NCBI GenBank assembly: GCA_958450325.1
Contig: OY288239.1
Span: 58,733,049-58,797,048, forward strand
Source of the DNA: Agrostemma githago
Lineage: Eukaryota; Streptophyta; Magnoliopsida; Caryophyllales; Caryophyllaceae
Direction: 5' to 3'
Length of the DNA: 64,000 nucleotides
Shown here: positions 35,601 through 45,432 of the stretch, one piece after another
Numbering within the stretch: position 1 is the first letter of the stretch
How the letters are laid out: every line of letters begins with the position of its first letter
Translations under genes and position numbers: made by a program
Notes under the pieces: generated by a model
The model's database searches: none
Told to the model about the DNA's origin: nothing
Seen by the model: only the letters and a program-made list of their open reading frames with translations

Positions 35601-36598
35601 GAGTGATGGTAGGTTGAGTCATCATTGAATCTAGGCTTTGAAACCCTAAAAGCATTGATGAAACACCCTAGCATCTCCACCTAGGGAGACCACGGTCGGT
35701 TCATGCGCGTCCTAGAATTTTCTTACGAAACGATTTCACGACTCTCTAATTCGCACAAAACGGTAATTAACATCTTAACGATAAAATTAACGAAACAATT
35801 AAATCATGCAAGCTATCAACAAAATAATAAACGTGCATAATAATACCACATGACATCCAATATCATATTAAACATTCATTCATCATATTAATGGCATTCA
35901 CATATCATAAATGCGATTAAAAGACACATCTAGTTACCTTGAAGCGTGATAATTCTCGATCTCATCTTCTATAACGTAAATGTCTTCACCCGGACCCGTC
36001 TCCACGCCTAGATCACCATCCATCACGTGCCAAACACAACAATAAAACCCTAATCAAACACTACTAAAAGAACTACGGAAAACTAGAGCGAAAAGAAACG
36101 AAAATTACGAAACAATGCAAAGGATTGCGCTAGGATTGATTAGGATTAGCAAGAGATTAAGATCTATGCTTGAATGAGGAGGAGGAGGAGGAGGAGGCAC
36201 AAAATTATGGAGAGGAAGAGGGATGTGTCGTGGCTAGGAGGAGAAGAAGAAAGGAGAGGGTGAAACATAATTTTAGGGTTTTGCAAATGAGAATAAGAGG
36301 TGGAATCTTCACTTTAATCACATATATATAGGGAAAAATCATGGGCAAAGCTTTCTTGGGCCCAAATCCAAATTCTCCCTCATCAATCCACACGTGGAAA
36401 GCAAGGATGGTTTAGCCTTGGCCCAAAATCCAAGCTAAACCGACAATAGATTACAGGATACGATTTTCGGACAATTAAACATGAAAAAGAGAATATCCGA
36501 ATAGGAAAATTATAGGAATTGAATTAGATAAATAATTTTGGATATTAAAATATATGAAATGGAATAAATAATTATGTCCGAAAATTCGGGGTGTTACA

Positions 36599-36612
36599 AT
36601 CCAACCCCCTAA
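36599..36612 (-). other. Polypurine tract of element H
   Basis: On the minus strand TAGGGGGTTGGAT directly precedes the LTR start at 36598, as expected at the inner edge of a 3' LTR. Confidence 0.7.
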
Positions 36613-36650
36613 AAAGAAGTTTCGTCCTCGAAACTGGAAAGATGATTACC

Positions 36651-36877
36651 TCAATCAAAGAGATGTGGATGCTTCTCCCGCATAGACACCTCGGTCTCCC
36701 AAGTTTCATCTTCGAATCTCCGGTTCCTCCAGAGAACTCGCACCAAGGGAACCACCATATTCCTCAGAATCTTATCCTTCCTATCGAAGATGCGGACTGG
36801 ACGTTCCTCATACGTCAAATTTGGCGCGAGCTCAATCACATCTGCATCTAACACATGAGAAGGATCACTATGGAAAC
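36651..36877 (-). pseudogene. Element H: integrase C-terminal chromodomain fragment
   Basis: Minus strand, about 75 residues. It reads SDPSHVLDADVIELAPNLTY, then RIFDRKDKILRN, then VLWRNRRFEDETWETEVSMR and HPHLFD-stop (stop at 36651-36653). This is the linker and chromodomain that end chromovirus polyproteins. The rest of integrase is cut off at about 36877 by the Tat-like unit. It lies just upstream of the E LTR in the same orientation, so it is the 3' end of an internal region sharing that LTR. Confidence 0.85.
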
Positions 36878-37426
36878 GTCCTTGTGTACCCATTGGAGAT
36901 GATGTTCCCGTGGAACAATTTCGTTATTTTTGGACATTTCTTTATTGGAGGATGCTAAAACTTTCTTTGGGGAAAGTGGTATTGACTTAAAGCTACTTGT
37001 TAAGACATTTTCACACAAAGGCTCTCATAATATTTCCTTTGGCTTGTAAACGAGCTCTTAACATTGCAGTGCCATGCTATTATCTTTTCGAGGATACATC
37101 GATGCATGAAGGAGGAGGTAGTCCTTGGGTTTTAGATGTGGTTATGGGAATGGAGCATGGGAGGTCACCCTCTTTGATTATCCTAGGTGAGCTTATCATG
37201 GGTCTCGACACTCGTGCACGGATACACCGTGCTCCCTTTCAAGGTTACAGGTTTATTTTGCAGGTACGTCGGGGTACTAATTTCCTTTTTCGAAATTTGC
37301 CTCAGTTCGAAAGTTTGACGCTATGTTGTGATACATGCAGGTTTGGATACAAGAGAGGCTTGGTTTGATAGAGCCTTCTCGGTCAATTAATTGTAGCCTT
37401 TATGCTTTGATAGATTGCCATCGATA
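36878..37426 (+). pseudogene. Antisense two-exon ORF of unit 1, N terminus missing
   Basis: Plus strand, opposite to the element. Exon 1 ends at 37263 and exon 2 is 37341-37426. The protein includes FPLACKRALNIAVPCYYLFE, SPWVLDVVMGMEHGRSPSLI and ILGELIMGLDTRARIHRAPF, then QGYRFILQ; after a 77-nt GT-AG intron (phase 0) it continues VWIQERLGLIEPSRS to TAA at 37424-37426. The order of motifs and the LQ/VWIQERL end resemble the DUF7745 and plant mobile domain type of protein found in many plant transposons (recognised by eye, not tested). Indels and a stop near 36985 break the first part. Without splicing the frame shifts and ends at 37368. Confidence 0.5.
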
Positions 37427-37772
37427 AATGGCATAGTATTAAGTCATAAGCGAACAAAATGCGTTATTTTAAAATAAGCAATTGTTGAGGCGCGTTGTAA
37501 AGAAGAAAAATAGATTACTTTTTATTGAGGATAAGTGGGATATGTGCCCGAGACATGGTTTTTTTTAGGAGGTGGAGGACAGGTCCCCTCGCTCCTCCCG
37601 GCTCTATGCAACAAAAACAAAAAGAAACTTATTATTATATTAAGTCTAGGCCTTATAGATGAACTAGACTCTGACTAAGATCGGACCCACTTCCTTAGAA
37701 GAACCTATGACCACATCTTGACCTCCGTTACGATTTTGACTTGGTCTCAGTGTTGCAACTGTTTCCCTTGTT

Positions 37773-38483
37773 TTAGACCCTTATGTAATCTTCCGGGGAC
37801 GCGACCCTTGAAGGGTTTTCGGGACTGGTTTCTGTTGGTGGACTGCCGAAGGGTTTGAAATAACTTGTGACAACCACTGACATCACTATCTCTCCCTCGG
37901 CGCTCTTGAAAGTAAAGTCTTCTTTTTGCCATTTCGAGGGAGGGAATGTTCCTTCCTCGATCATGTTTTGGATGACGTGTTTTAACGCAAAGCATGTCTC
38001 AGTATCATGCCCGTTACCTTGATGGAAAAGGCAATAGGCGTTAGGACTCCATTTTTTGCTTTGTTTGTTGATTGGTGGGTCCGGAGTAGGACCCATGGGT
38101 AACAGCAACCTTGATTCACTAGGTACTTTAGAGCCTAGAAATAGGATGAGTTGATTTTGGTAAACTTTTTTTTGCGATGCCCTTACTTCGTCAGATAGGG
38201 CTTTGCGAGGCCTCAAGGTTATTTCTGCATTAGCCTTAGGAGGTTTTGTCCGTGCGGTACATTGGGATGATCTACTTGGGGTAAGTTCTTGGGCGTGGTA
38301 ATCGCCTAAACTGGCATTTGCTTCGCCCTATGTGTCCCTACTTTCAAGGAAATTGAGGCGGCTATTGATGTGACGAACGAAAGAGGTCAAACGGGTTATC
38401 GAAGTACGAACATCGTGAACCACTTCGGTTAGGGTATTGACATCGTTGCAGATGTTTTCGATGACGTTTGAATTTAGGGACAT
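37773..38483 (-). pseudogene. Gag-like ORF of unit 1, one nonsense codon
   Basis: Minus strand from ATG 38483 (MSLNSNVIENICNDVNTLTE) to the stop after PEDYIRV. The N-terminal helix-rich stretch has a stop near 38329 where unit 2 has Glu. The C-terminal half has YCLFHQGNGHDTETCFALKH, a CX2HX4GH(D/N)TEXC zinc motif that ends Gag in Tat-type elements, followed by VIQNMIEEGTFP. About 235 codons is much shorter than a full Gag, and the capsid core is missing. It would bind the element RNA at most. Confidence 0.65.
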
Positions 38484-40173
38484 GTTGGGGAGTGATTTTG
38501 CACGGAAATGTCGGAGGTCAGAACGGATCCACCGGACGGCTCAAAGAGAGACTTGAGGAATGCTCGTAAGTGAGCGATAGGGAAATGAGACCCTTGATTT
38601 GCGCCTGTTTGCGGTCATCAGATTAAGGACTCGAGTGCTTTAGACTTTTTGTGTATTCAGCGAAACACCTAACAGACATGTATCTCTAGAACGAGACGAT
38701 TAAACCTCATGGGTGAGCTTTAAAGAAGAGGACTTCTCGAGAATAGACGACCCATAAATATAAGACATTGAACGGAGTTGGCCCTAGACACATACAGTTA
38801 ATTATACGGTTGTACGATGTAAGGAGTTGATCTCGATCCAGGCTCAGAATCAAAGAGTTTTGACGTTTTCGAAATCGAATGAGTTTTGAAAGCAAACTTT
38901 TTTCAAAAGTGAGAGTCTTTAAGAAATTGGTATTACGATGGTTTCATGACATCGCTTGCGGTGTATAGAAAGTTTTGCTACGTGCGAGGATTTTCGACAA
39001 TAGCGAAAGTGTAAATTGTGATTTTGAAAATGCGTGGTTGTGGAAGAACCGGTTTTGAAAATTGTGACATCGCGTTTTTATCGAGACTACTATTAATTAA
39101 GAGTTCGAAGTTCGCGCTGTAAATAGTGTTTTGTGAGAGAACATGGTGCTCGTGATGATGCTTTGAAAATGTGACCAAGTTCTTGTTATGTATTTTGGTG
39201 GTGATAGTGCTTTTTAGAAAATGTTGAAAACGTGTGACCGTATTTGTCGGTTCCATTCTTTGGAATTCTGAAGGTGATGACGGTGCGTGTGTAATGCTTT
39301 GCGAGTATAAACGTATTTTACGTTCCTCGACTTCATTAATTGAAGTTTTGGGTAATGTTAAAGGTATATGCAAAAAGCGTTTTGAAAAATAAAATGTAAC
39401 CGTTTTAGGTGCCTTAATCCCATTGGTCGGGAATTTAGCGATAGTAACGGCGTGTGCGGGAATGTTTTAAAAGCGAAATGTGACCGTGTGAGGTACCTTG
39501 ATTTCATTGGTTGGGAGTTCGGCGATAATAACGGTATCGTTCTTCTTTTTTGAAAATAAGGAGTTTTATTTTGGCCAAAGTAATGGCCCCGAAATGTCTG
39601 TTGAAAATGAGTATAAAGTCGGCCATGGTGATGGCGCTAAAGTGCCTTTTGAAAATAGGTTTAATTTTAACCGGAGTAACGGCGTTTAAGAGGTGATTTT
39701 GAAAAGAAGATGTTCTTTTTCGAAAATGGAATTGGGTGAGGTTGAATATGTTGTCGTGGTTTATCCAGATTTTAATGTTTTGTTCGGGTTGTCACACACG
39801 CTACACATAACTAGGACTGCATAGACTCATGCAGGATGCAGATGCGGGTAGGTTAGGGTAGGCTAGCGTCCACGAGTAGTCTTTGCTTTGGTGATGACAG
39901 GTCACCTGGGGACGTGAGTGTCATTCATTTTGCTCAGTGCCACTCGTTTGGTATATCCACGAAATGCGTGGCTACCTTAGATGGCCGGAACGTCAACCAA
40001 GGGTATCTCTGCGTTTCCGTAAGGATCTTACCGCGAAGAGGTCGATTGGTCCTCATATCAGTTGGGGTGGGATTTTTAGGGCCAAAACCTGTAGTGACCA
40101 CAAAAAAAGAACTAGGAAATGAGCTTCACCAACCTCGTTCGAGTTACACCACCACTGGAAACTTGTTTCCAAC
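38484..40173 (-). other. Long leader of unit 1
   Basis: About 1.7 kb between primer site and Gag-like ORF, matching 42506-44208. Short reading frames (38978-39373, 39914-40393) lack conserved coding behaviour between the units. Loose repeats of a TGAAAATxxxGTAACGG type occur at about 39380-39700. Confidence 0.55.
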
Positions 40174-40192
40174 TCCCCAGCGGAGTTGCCAA
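40174..40192 (-). other. Primer binding site of unit 1
   Basis: Minus strand TTTGGCAACTCCGCTGGGG immediately inside the LTR end (…GTCCACA at 40195). The same motif class (TTGGCGACTC.GCTGGGGA) is familiar next to LTRs of Tat-like elements. It is not the Met-tRNA site used by the chromoviruses here. Confidence 0.65.
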
Positions 40193-40194
40193 AC

Positions 40195-40652
40195 TGTGGA
40201 CGCCCGTCCGCACCGCACGAGGCCCCGCGTGCGTCCGCGAGCGACATCCGGTTTGCGGCGGCCACCCACGTGGCCCCGTCCGTTCTGTTGGGGGATAGTC
40301 CGATCTCGCGTACGGGGCGATGTGTCGGACCTCGATTTGGTTGCAATTCGGATTATACTAGACAGATGGGGTAAAGTATGGCTGACAGCATAAGATTCAG
40401 ACGCAAAGAGGCCGATGGCCAAGTGCATCGATACCTGGGCCCGAGCGGCTCGATTCTGGGATGCTTGGGTCCGGGCGGCCCGGTCCTGGGGCGCCTAGGT
40501 TCAGACGACCCGATTCTTGGTTATGGAAATTTTCCGTAATTTCCTAATTGTTGTGTGATTAAAGCTTTATATGCGGGTTTTGGTTGATTAAAGTTTTAGA
40601 CATATTAGACAATCCATAGTGTCTTTATAGACTCTTCGTATTATTTTTAGTC
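40195..40652 (-). repeat. LTR-like segment between the two Tat-like units
   Basis: On the minus strand it ends CGTCCACA at 40195. The part 40195-40369 matches 44229-44405 of unit 2. Beyond 40369 the units diverge, and the segment here has its own GC-rich minisatellite and an AT-rich stretch up to the start of the antisense ORF at 40653. I could not find a clear LTR start or polypurine tract, so its outer limit is uncertain. Confidence 0.5.
40434..40520. repeat. 30-bp GC-rich minisatellite, three units
   Basis: Three head-to-tail units beginning CCTGGGCCCGAGCGGCTCGA, CTTGGGTCCGGGCGGCCCGG and CCTAGGTTCAGACGACCCGA. It is strikingly GC-rich in an AT-rich window. It is absent from unit 2. Confidence 0.8.
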
Positions 40653-41449
40653 ATGTCGGATTTTAGGAGTCTCTTAACCAGGTGGATGGGTCGTCTTAGG
40701 AAAGATAACCTTGAGGTTTCGCCAGGTGACGGTTTGTCTATTGTTACAGCGCTAAAATAGGTTAAAGTGCAAGATGACTTTTTGTTGGCATGTACTAGCT
40801 TTTGGAACGCTAAGAAACACATTTTTGCTTTCCCGGGATGTAATGTTTGCCCTCTCCCCGAGGAGCTAAATGCTATAGGTGGGTGGTGTTCGGTTCGTTC
40901 TTGTGTACCCGTTGGAGATGATGTTCCCGTCGAACATTTTTGTCATTTTTTAGACATTTATTTATTGGAGAATGCTAAAACTTTCTTTGGGGAAAGTGGT
41001 ATTTACTTAAAGCTAATTGTTAAAACATTCTCACAGAAAGGTTCTCATGATATTTTGCCTTTGGCTTGTAAACGAGCTCCTAACATTGCAGTGACATGCT
41101 ATTATCTTTTTGAGGATACATCGGTGCATGAAGGCTGGGGTAGTCCATGTGTTTTGGATGTGGTTATGGGAATGGAGCATAGGAGGTCATCCTCTTTGAT
41201 TATCCTAGGTGAGCTTATCATGGGTCTCGACACCCGTGCACGGATACACCGTGCTCCCTTTTAGGATTCCAGGATCATTTTGCAGGTACGTCGGGGTAAT
41301 ACTTTCCTTTTTTGAAATTTGCCTCAGTTCGAAAGTTTGATGCTATGTTGTGATTCATACAGGTTTGGATACAAGAGAGGCTTGGTTTGATAGAGCCTCC
41401 TCGGTCCGTTAGTTGTAGCCCTTATGCTTTGATAGATTGCTATCGATAA
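40653..41449 (+). pseudogene. Antisense two-exon ORF of unit 2, near complete
   Basis: Starts ATG 40653 (MSDFRSLLTRWMGRLRKDNL) with one in-frame TAG at 40758-40760, then runs open from 40767: FWNAKKHIFAFPGCNVCPLP, EELNAIGGW and GSPCVLDVVMGMEHRRSSSL. A second TAG follows RAPF at 41262-41264. Exon 1 ends at 41285, a 77-nt GT-AG intron covers 41286-41362, and exon 2 (VWIQERLGLIEPPRS...) ends TAA 41447-41449. The motif order (LRRW-type start, FWxxxxHxFxFPG, CPLPEE, then ILGELIMGLD and LQ/VWIQ) resembles DUF7745-like plant proteins. A second, independent copy with the same exon structure at 36878-37426 supports it as a true, though now broken, gene. Confidence 0.55.
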
Positions 41450-41793
41450 ATGGCATAGTATTAAGTCATAAGCGAACAAAGTGCGTTATTTTAAATTAAG
41501 CAATTGTCGAGGCGCGTTGTAAAGAAGAAAAGCTGATTTCTTTTTATTGATGATAAGTGGGCTATGTGCCCGAGACATGGTTTTTTGGGAGGTAGAGGAC
41601 AGGTCCCCTCGCACCTCCCGGCTCGATGCAACAAAAACAAAAAGAAACTTATTATTATATTAAGTCTAGGCCTTATAGATGAACTAGACTCTAACTAAGA
41701 GTGGACCCACTTCCTTTAGAAGAATCGTTGACCACATCTTGACCTCTGTTACGATTTTGACTTGGTCTCAGGGTTGCAACTGTTTCCCTGGTT

Positions 41794-42505
41794 TTAGACC
41801 CTTATGTAATCTTCCGGGGACGCGACCCTTGAAGGGTTTTCGGGACTGGTTTCTGTTGGTGGACTGCCGAAGGGTTTGAAATAATTTGTGACAACCACTG
41901 ACATCACTATCTCTCCCTCGGCGCTCTTGAAAGTAAAGTCTGCTTTTTGCCATTTTGAGGGAGGGAATGTTCCTTCCTCGATCATGTTTTGGATGACGTG
42001 TTTTAACGCAAAGCATGTCTCAGTATCATGCCCGTTACCTTGATGGAAAAGGCAATAGGCGTTAGGACTCCATTTTTTGCATTGTTTGTTGATTGGTGGG
42101 TCCGGAGTAGGACCCATGGGTAACAACAACCTTGATTCACTAGGTACTTTAGAGCCTCGAAATAGGATGAGTTGATTTTGGTAAACTTTTTTTTTACGAT
42201 GCCCTTACTTCGTCAGATAGGGCTTTGTGAGGCCTCGAGGTTATTTCTGCATTGGCCTTAAGAGGTTTTGTCCGTGCGGAACATTGGAATGATCTACTTG
42301 GGGTAAGTTCTTCGGCGGGGTAATCGCCTAAACTGGCATTTGCTTCGCTTTCTGTGTCCCTACATTCAAGGAAATTGAGGCGGCTATTGATGTGACGAAC
42401 GAAGGAGATCAAACGGGTTACCGAAGTACGGACATCGTGAACCACTTCGGTTAGGGTATTGACATCGTTGCAGATGTTTTCGATGACATTTGAATCTACG
42501 GACAT
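41794..42505 (-). pseudogene. Gag-like ORF of unit 2, frameshifted
   Basis: Minus strand. It starts ATG 42505 (MSVDSNVIENICNDVNTLTE, then VHDVRTSVTRLISFVRHINS) and is open to DEVRAS. It breaks at an A/T homopolymer near 42185-42194, where the T run and a nearby base differ from unit 1. It resumes in another frame with the same zinc motif CLFHQGNGHDTETCFALKH and ends after PEDYIRV. Comparison with unit 1 shows different lesions in the two copies, so they decayed separately. Confidence 0.65.
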
Positions 42506-44208
42506 GTTGGAGAGTGATTATGCACGAAAATGTCGGAGGTTAGAACGGATCCACCGGACGGCTCAAAGAGAGACTTGAGGAATGCTCGTAGGTGAGCGAC
42601 ACGAAAATGAGACCCTTGATTTGCGCGTGTTTGCGGTCATCGGATTAAGGACACGGGTGCTTTAGACATTCGGTGTATTCGGTAAAACGCCTAACAGACT
42701 TGTAACTCTAGAACGAGACGATTAAACCTCGAGGGTGAGCTTTAAAGAAGAGGACTTCTCAAGATGAGACGACCCAAAAATATAAGACCTCGAACGAAGG
42801 TGACCCTAGTAACTAACACAGACAGTTAATCATACGGTTGTACGATGTAAGGAGTTGATCTCGATCCCGGCTTGGAATCAAAGAGTTTTAACGTTTTGGA
42901 AAACTGATGAGTTTTGAAAGCAAACTTTCTCCAAAAGCGAGAGTCTTTGAGAAATTGGTATTACGATGGTTTAGTGACATCGCTTACGGTGTGTGGAAAG
43001 TGTTGCTATGTGCGAGGATTTTCGGCGATAGGGAAAGTGTAAATTTTGATTTTGTAAATGCCTGGTTGTGGAAGTACCGGTTTTGAAAATTGTGACATCG
43101 CATTTTTATCGAGACTACTATTAATTAAGAGTTCGAAGTTTATCGTGGTGTAAATACTGTTTCGTGAGAGAACACGGTGCTCGTGATTATGCTTTGAAAA
43201 TGTGACCAAGTTCTTGTTATGTATTTTGGTGGTGATAGTGCTTTTTAGAAACTGTTGAAAACGTGTGACCGTATTTTTCGATTCCATTGATTGGAATTCT
43301 GAGGATGATGATGGTGCGTGTGTAATGTTTTGCGATTATAACCGTATTTTACGTTCCTCGACTTCCTTAATTGAAGTTTTGGGTAATGTTAAAGGTATGT
43401 GCAAAAAGCGTTTTGAAAAATAAAATGTAACCGTTTTAGGTGCCTTAATCCCATTGGTCGGAAATTTGGCGATAGTAACGCCGTGTGCGGGAATGTTTTA
43501 AAAGCAAAATGTGACCGTGTGAGGTACCTTGATTCCATTGGTTGAGAGTTCGGTGATAATAACGGTATAGTTCTTCTTTTTTGAAAATAAGGAGTTTTAT
43601 TTTGCCCAAAGTAATGGCGCCGAAATGTCTGTTGAAAATGATGAGTATAAAGTCGGCCATGGTGCTGGCACTAAAGTGCATTTTGAAAATAGGTTTAATT
43701 TTGGCTGGAGTAACGGCGTTTAAGAGGTGATTTTGAAAAGAAGATGTTCTTTTTTGAAAACGGAGTTGGGTGCGGTTGAATATGTTGAGGTGGTTGAATC
43801 CAGATTTTAATGTTTTATTCGGGTTGTCACACTCGCTACACATAACTAGGAATGCATACACTCATGCAGAATTCAGACGCGGGTATGTTAGGGTAGGCTA
43901 CCGTCCACGAGTAGTCTTTGCTTAAGCGACGACAGGTCACCGGGGAAGGTGAGTGTCATCCCTTTTGCTCAGTACCACTCGTTTGGTATATCCATGGAAT
44001 GTGTGGCTACCTTAGACGGCCGAAACGTCAACCGAGGGTCTCTCCGCGTGTCCGTAAGGTTCTTACCGCGAAGAGGTTGATTGGTCTTAATATCGGTTAG
44101 GGTGGGCTTTTTAAGGCCAAAACCTGTAATGACCAAAAAAAGGGACTAGAAAATGAGCTTCACCGACCTCGTTCGAGTTACACCATCGCTGGAAACTTGT
44201 TTCCAACT

Positions 44209-44228
44209 TCCCAGCGAAGGCGTCAAAC
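44209..44228 (-). other. Primer binding site of unit 2
   Basis: Minus strand GTTTGACGCCTTCGCTGGG next to the LTR end CGTCCACA at 44229; a diverged version of the site at 40174-40192. Confidence 0.55.
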
Positions 44229-44405
44229 TGTGGACGCCCATCCACACCGCCTGAGGCCCCGCGTGCGCCCGTGCGGGACATCTGGTTTGCAGTAGCCACT
44301 CACGCGGCTTCGTCCGTTCCGTTGGGGACCGATCCGATCTCGCGTACGCGGCGATGTGTTGGATCTTGATTTGGTTGACGATTTGGGTTGTACTAGATGG
44401 ATGCG
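44229..44405 (-). repeat. LTR end of unit 2
   Basis: Matches 40195-40369. On the minus strand it ends ...CGTCCACA. Similarity stops at about 44405, so only about 175 bp of LTR can be confirmed. Confidence 0.55.
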
Positions 44406-45432
44406 GACATCCGTGTTTCTGTTAGAATCCATCAAGACATGGTTGCAAATGTTTAAAGGTCGATATGTTTGGTAAGATGACCTTTTAGTGAACCGAATTC
44501 GTTGCCGATTTGTGGAGTCCTGACCGAGTTAATTATGGGAACTCAGAAACCGTTCAGGTCAACTTTGATCTTTAGCCGGCTCAAAGTTTAGTGGCATGGG
44601 GACCTAAACATATAGACTTCTACCCTTAAGCACTCCATGCTTGGAATGACTCTCATTGCCAATGCTTTCGGACATCCGGAAACCGTCGATTCTGAGTAAG
44701 GGGTGAGGGTACGTATTGGGAAGCCAACGTCCGATAGACATCTACACCCAATCCCGCCCGCACATAGCGGCCTCTACTAATCAATCGATGGGCTGATAAC
44801 TTTGTACCTTAATTGTGGCGGAAGTGCAATAACATCCGTTGTTTTAACCCTAAGTCTTTGTTATGTCGGTTGTTTAAGGACAAGTAAAATATTGTCTAAG
44901 TAGTTGTGTTTACATTCTTTGCATGCAATTTCACGTGAGAAGCAGGCCATGAAAAGATGCACGTAGAAGAGTAGAGAGTACTAAGTATTCTACCTATTAG
45001 CAAATCAGTTTTAACGCGATAATACGGATATTAGTCATTCTCGTGGTATACCTTACCTGGTATTCTGCTTAAGGTGCGTCGGTTCGGTATTAATTGAGAT
45101 GCATAGAACCACGTGTGAGAGGTGAACATCTGGATTAATATGGAACCCGACCACCGCTTTGTTTAGTTTTTGCTTGTTTACGTTTTGAATTTCGTGTTAG
45201 GTGATTTACCATGCGATTATATGGTCATTAAAGCGGTAAATCATACGAAAGTGGTAAATGCAAAATGTAAGTAAATGACATAGTGAGGAGTTGCACCCTC
45301 GAAGTGTACACTAAATGAGACACGATGCGTAGATGGTTGAGAATGGATCTTGGAACTACTCGGGTTTAGTTTAGGGTATTTTAGTGTTTATGGTTGAAGT
45401 TGTGTTTCGTTACGTATTGTCCAAGCACCTTA
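44406..45432. other. Unclassified intergenic or retroelement-derived stretch
   Basis: About 1 kb with no reading frame over 60 codons that looks real and no match elsewhere in the window. The part TACGTATTGGGAAGCC (about 44710) with nearby CACCCAATCCCGCCCG has the look of leader sequence from a Tat- or Athila-type element, but I cannot place it. It ends where the truncated C LTR starts. Confidence 0.4.

Larger units (their letters stand above)
34406..36598 (-). repeat. Element E LTR, 5' part
   Basis: On the minus strand it starts TGTAACACCCCGAATTTTCG at 36598 and runs to the F insertion site. It contains two blocks of degenerate repeats (listed separately). It is preceded at 36599-36612 by a polypurine tract and chromodomain coding sequence, so on that side it acts as the 3' LTR of another internal region (H). 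Confidence 0.8.
36878..40369 (-). mobile_element. Tat-like gag-only element, unit 1 (I1)
   Basis: First of two directly repeated units about 4.02 kb apart (unit 2: 40896-44405), very similar throughout. In minus orientation it has an LTR end at 40195, a primer site, a long leader, a short Gag-like ORF with a CX2H...GHDTETC zinc motif, and then an ORF on the opposite strand. No protease, RT or integrase is present, so it is non-autonomous. The assignment to the plant Tat branch (relatives of Ogre and Retand) rests on the zinc motif, the non-Met primer site and the antisense extra ORF known from that branch. Confidence 0.65.
40896..44405 (-). mobile_element. Tat-like gag-only element, unit 2 (I2)
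   Basis: Direct repeat of 36878-40369 with the same minus-strand order: LTR end at 44229, primer site, leader, Gag-like ORF, antisense two-exon ORF. It is non-autonomous. The antisense ORF is more complete here because its first exon extends back to 40653. After 44405 similarity to unit 1 ends. Confidence 0.65.

Noticed and set aside
36591..36851. Plus-strand ORF of 86 codons
   Set aside because: It is the shadow of the minus-strand chromodomain of H.
39914..40428. Arg/Pro-rich ORFs on both strands in the Tat-like leader
   Set aside because: Not kept in unit 2 at 43918-44435, overlapping on opposite strands, and they span the LTR end and primer site.
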